Assembly (NCBI GenBank): GCA_028641055.1
Contig: CM054060.1
Coordinates: 294,507,076-294,571,075 of the forward strand
Direction: 5' to 3'
DNA length: 64,000 bases
Origin: Alopecurus myosuroides
Lineage: Eukaryota > Streptophyta > Magnoliopsida > Poales > Poaceae
Position 1 is the stretch's first letter, and the number at the start of each line of letters is the position of its first letter. Shown piece by piece: positions 44,680 to 55,860 of the stretch. The position numbers and the translations under genes are program-made. The notes below the pieces were generated by a model. The model did no database searches, was not told where the DNA came from, and was given only the letters and a program-made list of their open reading frames with translations.

Positions 44680-47600
44680 TTCTTTCAAAAATGCATTCGT
44701 CGCTTTCTTCTTCGCCGCCGTGATGCCTCGAGAGAATGGCGGGGCTCGAACGTCACCGTCGAGGACATCTTCAAAGCCCGTTGTGAGGGCGTCATCGGCA
44801 AAGTCGATGAAGTGGAAGCGGGCGCGCCCGACAAGGAGTGGATGCCAACGCCATGCCCGGGCGAGTACGTGGTCTTCCTCAACCACCTCGACTGCGGCCT
44901 CCCTCTCCTGGAGAGTGGTTTGTTCCGGAGTCTCCTCGATGAGTACGCCATTCAGCCGCACCACCTCGGGGCGGACTCTGTATCGCAGATCTTAGCCTTC
45001 GCGGCTGCCCGCGAGGCCTACCTCGGCGTGCTGCCGACTGTCAATCTTTGGAGCAGGCAGTACTACTTCCGTCGCCAGCCCCTGGAGTGCGACGGCTGAA
45101 TCGTCTACAACCGGCCACGAAAGTTCCCAAGTTCCAAACGCAGGAGAGCATCAAGGACTGGCAGAAGTCCTTCTTCTACGACCGAAACTTGGAAGAGGAG
45201 GACAAGATCAACTTTCCCGCCTAGACCTTCGACGCACCATCGAAGAACACTTGGGACACGAAGAAGGGCCCCGAGACGGACAACCTCATCCGGATGAGCA
45301 ACCGGCTGGGGGAGTTGAACAACAAGGGGATTACTGTGTGTGACCTTATGCTCAGTTGTCTTACGCACCAGGTGTGGCCGCTGTAGGAGCGGTCACACAA
45401 GATCTGCCAGATGTCGGGGTCGACTCGACCCAACCCGGCTGTCGCCTCGGGAGTTCAAGATCGAGGGCTTGAGTGAATGGCTATGGATGGTGATGAAGGA
45501 GTGTGTCGTCTCCAGCTGGTCGTGGGGCCGAGAGCCCTACAGCCGCGCGAACCCTCCTCCCCGGGTGAGTCTTTCGCTTTCTAGTGTTCATGTTCTCGCT
45601 GTTTAGATTTTCTTTCGCGGGCTACTTAAGCCGGCGAGAATCATCTGCGGAAGTTCGAGGCGTAGGACCTCGAGGACGGGCCTGATGGCCCCCACTACTT
45701 GTCGGACATCGCGCCCCTTCCTAGTCGACAGGCGACCCAAGCTGCAGCAGCCGAGACGGCCCAAGCCGCGACCGCCTAGCCAGACGAGGAGCAGGGGCGT
45801 GCCCCCTAGGGTGAGCCGGCAGATTCTGGCAAGCAGCGGGCCGCCCCCAACATCATCAGCAGGGACCTCGTTGGCCCACCCTCTAGAGCAGACAAAGCCA
45901 GGCAGGCAGGAGGAGCCTGCGGACAATGCCGACGGCTCTTCGAGGAATAAGAAGAAGAGGAGGAGTCATGTGGCGCCTCAGACCATTAACGCACAAGCCC
46001 TCCTTTTCGAGTGCCACCCGACTGGGATTCTAGCCTTCTTACTTTTGGTTGCTTATATGTGCAGTCCACTCAAGAAGTTGGAGCGGGAGAGGTCTGAAAC
46101 ACCGACATCGCCTTTGGTGCTGGAAGTACGCGCCGAGGAGGGTGCAGGCGGCCGGTCTGCGGACTCGGAGTTTCCTATCCCGTTACTCGGTGCGACGTTC
46201 AAGATGGCCAGGAAGGACTGAGCGGCAGCGCATACGTCATGGTGGAGAACGTCACCACCATGGTGGTTGACAACGACGTCGAGGTGGAGAAGCCGCTGAC
46301 GGTAGAGGACTACCTTGTTGATCCTCCTCCTACCGTCGAAGAAACGAGCGACGCCAAGGCGGATGAGGACCAGGAAGTGGCCAGGGGGCCACCAAGATGG
46401 TGTTGGAGGCCTCCAAGGAGGCCCACGCGGCGGGGCTGCAGGCAGAGCCTCAGGTGGTCATGTCGTCCCCAAATTGGGCGGCAAAGGAAGGGCAAGCGGT
46501 CGTGCCGCCTCCAGCCCAGGCGGCGGCGGAGGCGAGCGGGTCCAAGCGGGTGGAGCCGCCCAAGAAAACCTTCATGGCGCCACGCGCACTGGCCATCTTC
46601 GCCCAGATGAGGCGTTCCACGAATGCGTCCATGGGGGTGCGCCAACCGACCGAGGTGATCCCCTTCGCCCAGTGGATCAAGAGGACATGGAAGTCCAGCT
46701 GGAGGACTTCAGTTGCTTCCGCGAGCTGCTTGAGGTATGTCTCTTCTTTTTCTTCTGTGGTTTCTTATTTTGCCGCCTAGTTTCTGTCTTGATTCCCTTT
46801 GCTCCTTTTCTCTAGTACAAGAAACACGCCTCCGCCGGCGAGATCCAGTGACTCCAGGAGGCCCTGGACGTCGCCAATAGTAAGTCCGCCCACTTGGCCT
46901 ATTTTTTCCGATTGGTTCGCTTTTTTATCCAGGCTGTCGGTCTCTGTCTTACATAGGAGAGCTAGGAGCTGGGAGGCCGACTGAAGGAAGCTTCCTCCAT
47001 CGGCCGGCTAGAGGCTGAGGTCAAGCGGCTGACCGAGCTTGACCAGCAGTGCCAGGATGAGGTGACCTGGCTAGCCAAAGAATGAGGAGATGGAGGCTGC
47101 CGTCAAGGACCTCACCGCGGTCAACTAGGCCTAGAAGGAGGCCTTCAACTCCTTGGAGAAGGCCGGCGAGGAGTAAAAGGGAAAGCATGTGGAGGAAGTC
47201 GATGGGCTCAACAAGAGCGCCGAATTTCTTCAGGCGCATGCGAAGAACATCGGCCTGGCCCTCAGGGGTGAATTTTGTCTTTTTCATTACTCGTCGGGTT
47301 TTCTTTCCGGGCTGGTTGGGGTCCTCATCTTGTTTCTTGGTGCGGAGTTCTATCCCTCACTACCGTTGCAGGCGAAGCGGCATGATCTTTCCGTCTTGGG
47401 GGTGGAGGAGACCGAGACTGGCGTGGCAGGCCTCAAGATCAGCGCCCTCAAGATGGCGACAATCTTCTTCGAGGAAGCCCGGGTTGATTCATGCAGCTGG
47501 CGAGTTGTTCCAGGAGCTCTGGCCGGGTGAAGATGTTCCCACGCTCGTCTCCGAGCTGGCTGCCCGCCTGGGGGAGTCTCGATGACGCCATCACCTGGCT

Positions 47601-47990
47601 ACAGGAGTCTGCCGCGCGTGGAGGAGCGGAATAGTCCTAGTGCCTTCTGCGTTCCTGGTATCTGGAGATCCCGCTGGAGGACTTCTCTCGCGCCCTGCGG
47701 ACCGACCACATATGAGGAGCTTAGGAAGGACCTGGAGATCCGCGAGACCGTGTGCATCATTGTGGACTTCGTTGACTTCGAGGTCTTCATTCCTGACCAC
47801 GTGGTGCACCAGCCGGCAGCCGGCGAGGATGACGAGGCAAATGCTTCAGATGAGGACCAGTCGCACGATGGGCCGAAGGAGCTCACCGATGCAACACTCG
47901 CCTTTCGCAAGGAAGTTGTTGATGCGGCGCGTCGTTTTCTCCAAAAGCCGACTGAAGAAGACCCCAGAATGTCAGGTGGAATTGTATAGG
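44680..47990 (+). pseudogene. Decayed intron-bearing gypsy-type transposon gene
   Basis: The first frame (44662-45099) has a segment typical of the Pfam family 'putative gypsy type transposon' (PF04195): YVVFLNHLDCGL, YAIQPHHLGADS, AYLGVLPTVNLWSRQYYF. Further coding-like pieces follow out of phase. These include coiled-coil sequence (EAEVKRLTELDQQCQDEV near 47010) and an acidic tail (DEANASDEDQSHDGP near 47840). They are separated by GT...AG intron-like stretches at about 46735-46815, 46880-46957 and 47268-47370. Many stops and frame changes make it a relic. No LTR was found for it. Confidence 0.65.
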
Positions 47991-48139
47991 ACTGCTTTTA
48001 GCTTGTTGTCCTCGGAATGCCAGGAGGATTTGTGGTCTGGACCTCGCATTTGGCGATGCCGTATACTCTGTTGTGTGGAGCTTCGTCTCCTTTTAATCTT
48101 CAAGTCTTGTCTGCATGCTTTTACTATTTTTTGAATTTT

Positions 48140-48376
48140 TTATTTTCTTGTCTAGTGGTTCAAGTTATCCACCGGGTGTAGCCCCCGAGGTTTGGGTCGG
48201 CTGCTCATAGAGCAGGCGGGCCGACCCTCCTTCCAAGTAATTGGTCTTAGCTATTATGGTCCTTGCATTAGAGGGACCGACTATTTCATCAACCTTTCCG
48301 GTGCTCCGCGTGGAGGCATATCCGCTCATCTCCGGAGGCGGATGGATTTCATCAACCTTTCTGGTGCTACGTCTTC
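48140..48376. other. Tail of the gypsy-type relic
   Basis: No gene supported. It has a short internal repeat: TTCATCAACCTTTCCGGTGC near 48284 and TTCATCAACCTTTCTGGTGC near 48348. Confidence 0.5.
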
Positions 48377-48379
48377 TTA

Positions 48380-49097
48380 GAGCATCTCTAGCCGAGCCCG
48401 TAAACTACAAAACCGAAACATGGTTTTCAGTTCGCAAAGAGCATGTTTTAAGGGCTGAACTTGTCCGTGACGTAGCAAGAGTCCGAAAAAGCAAATCGTA
48501 AAACAGAATATTCTCCGTGGTTGTCTTCTTCCTCGTGCTTTCCCCACCGAGCGAGCGAGTTGCAGCCTAACACGAATCCCGCGGGCGCGGAGCTGGCCGC
48601 GACGAAACCCCCCGCGAGCATAGGCAGGCACAAACGGCCCTGGGGAGGTAGCTGCAAAGCCTCCCGCGGGCGCGGGGAGGCACGGACGGCCACAACGAGG
48701 CGGCTGCGAATCTCACCACGAGGATAGAGGAAGCCCCCGCGAGCGGGCAGGCATGACCGGGCACGACGACCCAACTTGCTTGAGGTCTAGGATGGAGGGA
48801 GCGCGAGCCACGTCGATCGAAGCGAGGTGGCCAACGGTGGAGCCACGGGACACGCGGTGGCGGGATGGAAAATGGACGGTGGGACTTTCATCTCGCGAGC
48901 GTTGACCGGATTACGGTGCCCCCTCGGTCTTGCCTCCAAAACAGGGGATACATGGGTTGTGGGGTGGATTTTCAGTGGCCCCTAAACGGTTTACGGCTTT
49001 GACCACTTTTACGAGTTCTACTCTGGTCTTTTTTTTTTGCAACACAAACTATAAAGACCGGATTCTTACGGGTTTTGTGAGTCTGCTAGAGATGCTC
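48380..49097. mobile_element. Harbinger-like non-autonomous DNA transposon
   Basis: 718 bp with terminal inverted repeats GAGCATCTCTAGC and GCTAGAGATGCTC, flanked by TTA (48377-48379 and 49098-49100). A 3-bp TTA target duplication fits PIF/Harbinger. The inverted repeat continues loosely inward. It has no transposase frame, and the frames inside are GC-rich and unconvincing. Confidence 0.8.
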
Positions 49098-49100
49098 TTA

Positions 49101-49631
49101 TGTTGATCTAAGTTAGGCAACCAAATCTAGCTTTCCTTTACAAAAAGCAGCGGATATACAAATTATCCATTTTGGCAGCGGAAGCGGTATAAAAAACAAT
49201 TACGCACTGTGCGCCGGCGTGTTGTGTTTGGCTGGAGCGTCCAGTGTCAGTGCTCACAGCATACCTCGCCGGGCTGCCTGGGCAAAGCCTGGATCCGCCA
49301 TGCCGGCGTCGTCGGACGGTGGTTGGGTGAGGAACAATGTCGATACAGCACAGCTTATCTGACGAACAGACTGGACGACTATGGAGCGGGCCAGGCACAA
49401 ATAAGCTGACAGTAGCTCATCGACGGCGTCGACCGATCGCTACTTCTCGCGGTTTCCCGGCTCGGACTGCTCACTTTTGCTCACTGTCAGAGACAGCGAG
49501 CAAAACGAAATGGCAAAGGCAAAAACCCGTATCACTGGGCTTTTTGAGTACTGAGGCCCGAACGAGACGCGCACAAGCCGTGGCTGTTTTCCGCCAGCGC
49601 AGCACAGAGACTCGCTGCTCGTTCCGTTTTA
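49101..49631. other. Region upstream of the U2 gene
   Basis: No gene recognised. Short frames are present but with no coding character. The U2 promoter begins at its right end. Confidence 0.5.
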
Positions 49632-49642
49632 GTCCCACCTCG
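49632..49642 (+). promoter_or_regulatory. USE of U2 gene
   Basis: GTCCCACCTCG, one base from the consensus GTCCCACATCG. It is 76 bp before the RNA start and 32 bp before the TATA box. This is clearly wider than in the U3 genes and typical of plant Pol II snRNA promoters. Confidence 0.9.
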
Positions 49643-49674
49643 CTCCCGGGGAGAGGAGAGGCGGTTGCGGAGTG

Positions 49675-49680
49675 TATAAT
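49675..49680 (+). promoter_or_regulatory. TATA box of U2 gene
   Basis: TATAAT in AGTGTATAATATGG, 33 bp before the U2 5' end. Confidence 0.85.
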
Positions 49681-49707
49681 ATGGGGCGGAGGGCATCCAT
49701 CCAAAGC

Positions 49708-49850
49708 ATACCTTTCTCGGCCTTTTGGCTAAGATCAAGTGTAGTATCTGTTCTTACCAGTTTAATATCTGATATGTGGACCAAGTGCCCACAACGATAT
49801 TAAATTTATTTTTTGTGGGGAGGGCCGGTGTCCGGAGCACCCACTGGGTT
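49708..49850 (+). ncRNA. U2 snRNA gene, 5' portion
   Basis: U2 is the spliceosomal RNA that pairs with the branch site. The sequence starts ATACCTTTCTCGGCC and has the branch-site recognition GTAGTATC (49741 onward). Stem-loop II follows (AATATCTGATATGTGG with CCCACAACGATATT), then the Sm site ATTTTTTG at 49808-49815. Stem-loop III is recognisable up to CACTGGGTT near 49850. After that the sequence departs from plant U2 and becomes repeats of GGGT/ACCC type. A normal U2 is about 196 nt, so the 3' stem-loop is cut by an insertion. The gene is probably inactive as a mature snRNA source. Confidence 0.9.
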
Positions 49851-50315
49851 CGGGGTCGGGTCGGTGCCCCGCATACCCGCCCCATTTAACTTGTCGGGTT
49901 TCATTTCTTACCATACCCACGACCCGGTCGGGTTCGGAGCCCCAACGGGTACCCATTTAAGGAGCGACACCGACACATGTGGGGAATAAAACAATGGAGT
50001 ATTGTGATGAGGAATGGAGTATTGTGATGAGGTTGGTGGGAATAGACACGTGTGTACGTGTGTTGTCTCCGGAATTCCAGATTCCAACGCGTCCTTGTGA
50101 TGCGTGATGTTTGTGGTCCATAGCTCGTGGATGTGTGGTTATGCATAGAATTATTAGGGATATGATTAGGAGTGGTAGCGGGTCTGCGGGTACGGGTTTG
50201 CCACCCCCATACCCGCCCCATTAGACTTGGCGGGTCGAACATTTTACCAAACCCTCCCCATTTAAGACGGGTACCCGTCGGGTTTGCGGGTTTCGGTGCC
50301 CCATTGCCATCCGTA
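49851..50315. mobile_element. GC-rich insertion within the U2 3' end
   Basis: Two related blocks rich in CGGGTACCCG and CATACCCGCCCCATT (49865-49950 and 50180-50315) flank a unique core. The minus strand at the right end reads GGATGGCAATGGGGC, a pattern I associate with plant hAT-like small elements. I could not define exact termini or an 8-bp target duplication, so class and borders are tentative. Confidence 0.45.
49993..50032. repeat. 20-bp tandem repeat, two copies
   Basis: AATGGAGTATTGTGATGAGG occurs twice without spacing inside the U2-splitting insertion. Confidence 0.92.
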
Positions 50316-50333
50316 CCCGGGTGTGGCGCACCC

Positions 50334-50346
50334 CAACCAAGTCTAA
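50334..50346 (+). terminator. U2 3' box
   Basis: CAACCAAGTCTAA fits the plant snRNA 3'-end signal CA(N)3-10AGTNNAA. It follows GTGTGGCGCACCCC, a plausible remnant of the last U2 stem. Its presence about 490 bp after the broken U2 body supports an insertion rather than loss of the 3' end. Confidence 0.65.
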
Positions 50347-52270
50347 TTTGAAGAGTTAACCCATCTGATGGTAATCCGTTTGTACAGGTCACAGAGCGCA
50401 TTGGCGGCGTAGGACATCAAACTCACAGTGCAGGTACGTTACTATGGTGAGTTGTGTCTGTCGTAATGCCTGCACATGTTATTGGATCTCGTGTTGTATC
50501 AAGTCAAATTGGACTGATAGGCCCTGCGATAAGTAGTGATAACAGTGAAGGACTGACGGCGCCAGTAATACGGGGTCTGCGATGCCTGATAAAAATGTTG
50601 AAAAGCAGAGATCCATTTATATTCTGCAATCACTCGATTTTGCTTCCTACATTGCTGCATCTTGCACGCTTGTGCTTTAGGAAGAAACAGGAGGGTTGAA
50701 GCCACCAAATAGATAACAGGTTGTCGTCTTGTTGCTTATCTCGATTCGTTGACATATCAGCAAAACCACTTCCTCCAAATCATATCTGATATGGAGTCCT
50801 AATGACTTATAGCCAGTGAATGCGCTACGTTTCGTTTCTCATTAGATTCGTATGTACAACCACTCATTATACAAATGGGGCCAGGCGCATCATGGGAGTT
50901 TGATCTGGCATAGAAGGAAAGCAGTCAACCATTCAATCTTTTAAACCATTATGGGGTTGAACCATCATCTTTGGGAAAAATGCACCGCAGATGAACGTAA
51001 GAAGATTGCTGCGGCAATTGGTAAAATCAGTAAGTCAAGTTGATCTAGGTGCCGTGGATATAAACGTGGTTTGACAGAATGAAATGTGCATAGACAAGAC
51101 TGACAAATCATGTTACTGATAAAAATCAGTACGCCAAGTTGATAAATATACTTTGGATACATTGATAAATCATGTTGTCAATATCCTTATTATGTACCCA
51201 ATCACCTTATCATCCGTGTTCAATGCACCATGATGCTTTCAAATTCCAGTTTAAGGAGCTAATGCCATCATTATTGTTTGCCTTACAACTTAGAAGGTGT
51301 GATTGGTTACTGCACAGATAAAATGCTCCAACGGTAATTGGTACATGTGTAGGAAGAGAATCAAATGTACAGCTAAGTCTTCTTTATTTTCCTTTTAGTT
51401 GAACGGCTCATATACCTTGCTGGAGCTTGCACTCTAGTAGACAGTTCCATAACGTAATCTATTTTCCGCTTGTCCTCTATTTTTGGTCGTGGTGCTGTAT
51501 GTGTCAATAATTATAAGAACGTTTTATTGATTTCAAAGGAACAACCAGATGGATTGATTGGGATCGAGGTTCGATAGAGTTTACTGCCAAGCCAGCTTTG
51601 AAATTGCTTTTTTTCTGGAATCTGGAACTACTAAATACTTTGCATCCCTTGATGGTCTTTACAGTTCATTTTAATATTTATATATTTTTCGTCCTTTGAA
51701 GGATTTATAACTTGTGCTAAACTAATGCAACATGCACTTTAGTTGATTGTCAATTATGATGAGAAATTTGTGTTTTGCAGAGTTTCATCCTGATCGAATA
51801 GGAATAACTAGCACAACAGATGAGACCAGAAAGGCTGCTCGTGCTTAGTAAGTTTACTGTATGAAAACAGAGGAGGGACCTGATTATCTTGTTGATCGCT
51901 CGATTATCATGTACGTCACTCTACTTTCTGGTACAATTCTATTGATTAATTTTATGATTGTGCCAATTGCGTGCTATCAAGATGTCTTAATGATAAAAAC
52001 TACTTATATTGTATCAAAAGACAAATCAACTATCTGCAGCCTGCAAATGATCTGCTTAGTTTGTCCACTGTATTTTATCTTTTTTTGAACTATTATACTT
52101 GTGCAGTACTCTGGTTTATTGTCAATGAACATGCACCGTTCAATATGATGTTGTACTTCAAGCTGGACAAGCGAAGCATGTTAAGAGAAAAAAAGCCAAG
52201 CATGTTAAGAGCAGTTCAACCCCTTGGTTCATATTGTTACCTAGGTTATGGTGCGAATTGTGATAGGATC
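50347..52270. repeat. Flank of U2, paralogous to U3 flanks
   Basis: From about 50590 the sequence matches 6250-7200 and 63290-64000 with many substitutions. Examples are ATCACTCGATTTTGCTTCCT (50630) and GAACATGCACCGTTCAATAT (52127). Two exon-like bits occur: one near 50950-51026 with a GTAAGT donor, one at 51780-51848 after TTTTGCAG. Both are too short to assign. No intact gene is seen. Confidence 0.75.
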
Positions 52271-52284
52271 AGTTGTGATTTTAA

Positions 52285-53830
52285 CTTTTTTTCGCGAAAA
52301 CGCAAAACCTTTACGTTTCATTGCATTGATAGAAAAGAAGAGTTTTACATGCTCAAGAAAGAGCAGACACCGCCCCCATACAACACAACACAGCAGAGCA
52401 TAACGTTTACAACTCGCCAACACGAGCGTAGAACGCACTCCGCACCCGGCTAGTCCGAAGACAGCCACCAACAGAATCAAAGTTACAAAAGCAGAAGAGC
52501 CTGTCCTAAGCCGAGTAACATCGCCGCGTCTCAACCGACGACAGTCATCTACGAAGGCCGACAGCTTCACCAGAACTTCCCTTGTCTACGCACCATCTAC
52601 CCTTTGATGCCTGAGGGGTGGCAAGTGGATGGCGGGATTTGGTTGGTCCCGAGCAAGGTGACGTCTTCGACTCACCGGCGATAGCGTCCATAGCGCCTCT
52701 GAAATCAGCCTTGGACGACAGCGAGCGCCGGAGGGAATAAGCAAGAGTTGTCTCCAAGCGCGATGCTCCCAACGGAGGGACGACGTCGATGACGCCGCCA
52801 TCGCGCCGATCCAACAGAATCTAGGCTTTCACCCGGAGACATCCACGAAACCGAGAGAGGAGGGAAATGTCGGCACAACTCGGCGACGCCTCCAAGGAGG
52901 GGAACGACGCCCACGGGCGCCATCGCCGCCGGCACCGGCCGAAGACGAGTAGGACTTTCGTCCGTATTGCATTGCCGTCCACTTCCCACCCTACCCTACG
53001 GATTGAAATATGGGTCCTTGTTTTCCGCACCGTCGCCACAGCAGCCTCTCGCCATTGTAGCCAAATCACGTGGTCCAACCCCACCAACCAGCATCCTCCT
53101 CGTGCCGGACGCCAGACACCCACGCGCAGGCGGCCAGCCGCCTGCGGCGCACCAAGCACACTCCCAGGACCACCCAAACTCACCAGCCCCGCCGGTCGCC
53201 GAGAATCCCGACGCCTCCGGCGATGACAACACCCGCACATCCGCTCCGGCCAAAGGTGACAAGGAGCGACCTTTCCGGCGAGGGGCCAGCTGCAGCCGCA
53301 AGGCGCAGCGCGAGCCCCGTCGCACCCTCACCACCGAGGCCTCTGGCCGTCGCCGCCGCAGCCAAGGCACGGCACACACGTAAGTCCAGGGAGGGGCTGG
53401 CTGCTGCCGCTCAGGGCGCAGCGCGAGCACCGCCATGACCTCACTGTCGCCACCACCGAGGCACAGCGCAAGCGCAAGACGAGGCGAGGAGCCGGCTGCT
53501 GCTGCACAGGGCGCAGCATAAGCCCAACCATGGTCTCACCGCCGTGGCTACCAGCTACCGCCGTGATCGAGGACGAGGGAGTCGGTGGGGATAAGGGTGG
53601 AGGAGGAGGAGGTTGCTCAGGACACCCCAGCGCCGTCATCGTCCCCAGGCAGGCATGGCATGGCAGCAGCCGCCCCACGCGGCCCGCAGGGCAGGCGCCC
53701 GACCTGGTCAGGCAGCCCCTTCCGCTCCACACCAGGGAAGAGCAGCTTCCCGGTCGCAAGCCACCGGCCGGTCCGGTCGCGCCAACAAGGACACAGCGGC
53801 CCAGATCCCGCCCTTGACAGCTGAGAGGCC
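52285..53830 (-). mobile_element. Non-autonomous retroposon sharing its 3' tail with LINE-3
   Basis: It starts (plus strand) with a T-run and TTCGCGAAAACGCAAAACC, nearly the same as the 3' terminus of LINE-3 at 55215. About 1.5 kb of GC-rich sequence follows without RT or endonuclease motifs. The paralogous flanks at 7190-7210 lack it, showing that it is an insertion. The right border lies between 53830 and 53870 and no clean target duplication was found. GC-rich frames on both strands look like chance. Confidence 0.6.
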
Positions 53831-53869
53831 AACAATTACGTATGCTGATTTCAGATATTACGTTTTCCT

Positions 53870-54165
53870 ATATTTGGGAATCTTGGGTCTTCGGATAACA
53901 TCGTTAGTTTCTTTTATTATTTTTGATGAGACAGTATCATTAGTTTACTTGTCATGCAATGTGTTGATATCTGAATCCTTGAAGCCAAGTAGCTGACAGT
54001 AGCAATATTCCCCAAGTACTTTTTTCATAATAAAAGAGAGAGTCACAACCTTTCATATTTATTATTAGGAAGCCTGCAATTTTTTGATGTTGCAGCCTTG
54101 GTAGTAATAGTAAGATAACAGGTATATCTTGTTAAAACACTCACTACGTGGCTATTTTCTCAACT
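53870..54165. repeat. Flank of U2 unit (continued)
   Basis: Resumes homology to 7220-7400, for example CTGACAGTAGCAATATTC and AAAACACTCACTACGTGGC. Ends with GCTATTTTCTCAACT (54151-54165), the left target duplication of the next insertion. Confidence 0.75.
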
Positions 54166-55011
54166 TTTTTTGTACAAGAGAAGGCCCCGAAGGACCTTGG
54201 AGCTGCTTTCATTAATTTCGGGGTGGTGAGTACAAATAAACCACTGGCCGTTTTACAACACTTGCACAAAGGACCTGAGATTTCGAAGATAAGGCCAGAT
54301 TTCTTACAGTGAAGAGCCTAGGACAAAAAACTAAAAAGCAATCCGGTCCTTGGTCTTCGTCACCACCGGTCGCCGGCGACCTCCAGACGCGGATGTCGAG
54401 GTGCGAGAGCTGTTTGCTCGAGTGCTCTCCAGAACCAGCGAGGAGAAGGCGCCACCGGCTGCCGCCCTTTCGGCCAAAGATTGCTGAGGCCAACTTGGCC
54501 GTAGCTCGATCCGCTCGCATACGCAGCTGTAGAACGAACCACCCTGCAAAAAGAGAAAATCGATTGCAGGTCTTCCTCCACCCCTCGCCTCCATGGCCGG
54601 GCGGCATAAGAAGAAGCAACGAACACCATCTTGTCGCAGAGTAGCCAACACCAGCTTCCAGAACCAGAAGCTGGCCTTCGAGCTTATGAGGGGAAGAGGA
54701 GGCTCCATAGATCTCCTCAAGCTGCTCCTTCCACTGGAGCTCTTGCTGGGGGAGAAGACGGACGAACCCACCCGTGCGGCTCGGGCACATAGGCGAGCAC
54801 CACCTCGAAGGCACGACGGCCAACGACAAAACAAGAACTACCACGAAAAGCGAAAAGCTACCCCTAAGCTGTACATCCCGCGCGCAGCGACCCTCTCGAC
54901 TCCGGCCGGCATCGCCGCCGAAGAACGAGCAGGTGCCCGCCGGGGGCTCTCTGACGACTCTCAAACTAGAAGAGGGTGGAGCTAGAGCGGTGGGGGGAAA
55001 TGAGGGAGTAT
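54166..55011 (-). mobile_element. Poly(A)-type retroposon, 846 bp
   Basis: The element is flanked by the 15-bp duplication GCTATTTTCTCAACT (54151-54165 and 55012-55026). A T-run at its left end shows a minus-strand poly(A) retroposon. It contains a 250-codon minus-strand frame (54212-54964) with no motif I recognise. It lacks RT and endonuclease, so it is a SINE-like, truncated or processed element moved in trans by a LINE. The paralog at 7380-7400 lacks it. Confidence 0.75.
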
Positions 55012-55215
55012 GCTATTTTCTCAACTACTTTCTGGTACTTGATGAAGCCAAAGACAGAGTATGTTACATTTTACGGCAAGAACCATGATGTAGATTCCCT
55101 TGATAAGGGCATCATCAAAGAAATGCAGTGGGCATACGTAACATATCGATTTCCCTGGTGATTTAGATATTGAGGCATTTTGGCTCAGCAGGTTTTCGTG
55201 ACCGTGTCGAATTCT
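55012..55215. repeat. Flank of U2 unit before LINE-3
   Basis: Matches 7390-7625, for example GAGGCATTTTGGCTCAGCAG at both sites. ACCGTGTCGAATTCT at 55201-55215 is the left target duplication of LINE-3. Confidence 0.8.
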
Positions 55216-55225
55216 TTTTTCGCGA

Positions 55226-55246
55226 AAACGCAAAAGCCTTGCGTTT
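55226..55246 (-). promoter_or_regulatory. 3'-terminal hairpin of LINE-3
   Basis: AAACGCAA and TTGCGTTT form a perfect 8-bp stem with loop AAGCC, five bases from the poly(T). Such a 3' structure could be the template-recognition site for the LINE reverse transcriptase. A related hairpin is at 52298-52318. Confidence 0.6.
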
Positions 55247-55330
55247 CGATGCATTGATAGAAAAAGAGAGTTTATGTACAAGCCTGAGAGCAGGCGACCC
55301 CACGCAATACAACTCAACCCACTACCTAGA

Positions 55331-55860
55331 CTAGGGGAGAAGAAGCCCGAGGCCGCGAGCTCCGGCGCTCACCCACGAGCGAGCCTCGGTCTTGATGGTT
55401 TCCATCAAGGCGCCTACCGAGGGGCTAGCATTGTGGAAGACAATTGCGTTGCGCTGTTTCCAAATCCACCATGCCGTGAGCATCACCGCCGAGGAGGTGC
55501 CCTTGCGTAGCAGGAGAGGAGTGGACCTAAGAGTGAGCTTCCACCAGTCAACGAAATCTTCCCCCACAACTGGGATCCTTGCCGTCGATCGAATCCAAGA
55601 GAGTACCTCGTGCCAGATCGTGCGAGAGAAGGGGCATCCAGTGAGAATGTGTCCCATGGATTCCGGCGTCTGATCACACAATGGACATCGCACGTGATGT
55701 GGTAAGCCCCGGCGCGCTAGACGTTCCCCCGTCCAGCAGCGATCCAAGCAGGCCAGCCAAATGAAGAATTTCACCCGGGGCGGCGCCCAAGACTTCCAGT
55801 TCAGTCTCCACGACCTCGAAACTGTCGCTCCTTGGAAGATGCCGCGTAACAAGACTTAGA
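55331..55860 (-). pseudogene. LINE-3 ORF2 zf-RVT and C-terminus
   Basis: The frame carries the zf-RVT domain (KFFIWLACLDRCW, CPLCDQTPESMGHILTGC) and ends LGLLLP. It is out of phase with the RT part by a frameshift near 55855. Confidence 0.87.

Noticed and set aside
48448..48774. Frames inside the Harbinger-like element as a transposase
   Set aside because: Short, Arg/Pro/Gly-rich and lacking DDE or Myb-like motifs. The element is non-autonomous.
51780..51848. J-domain-like peptide (HPDRIGITSTTDE) after TTTTGCAG in the U2 flank
   Set aside because: Only one HPD-containing segment of about 20 residues with an immediate stop and no partner exons. Too little for a call.
52480..53830. Many long frames on both strands in the GC-rich block
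   Set aside because: Overlapping open frames in several phases reflect GC-rich codon composition. None shows motifs, splice logic or charge patterns of a real protein.
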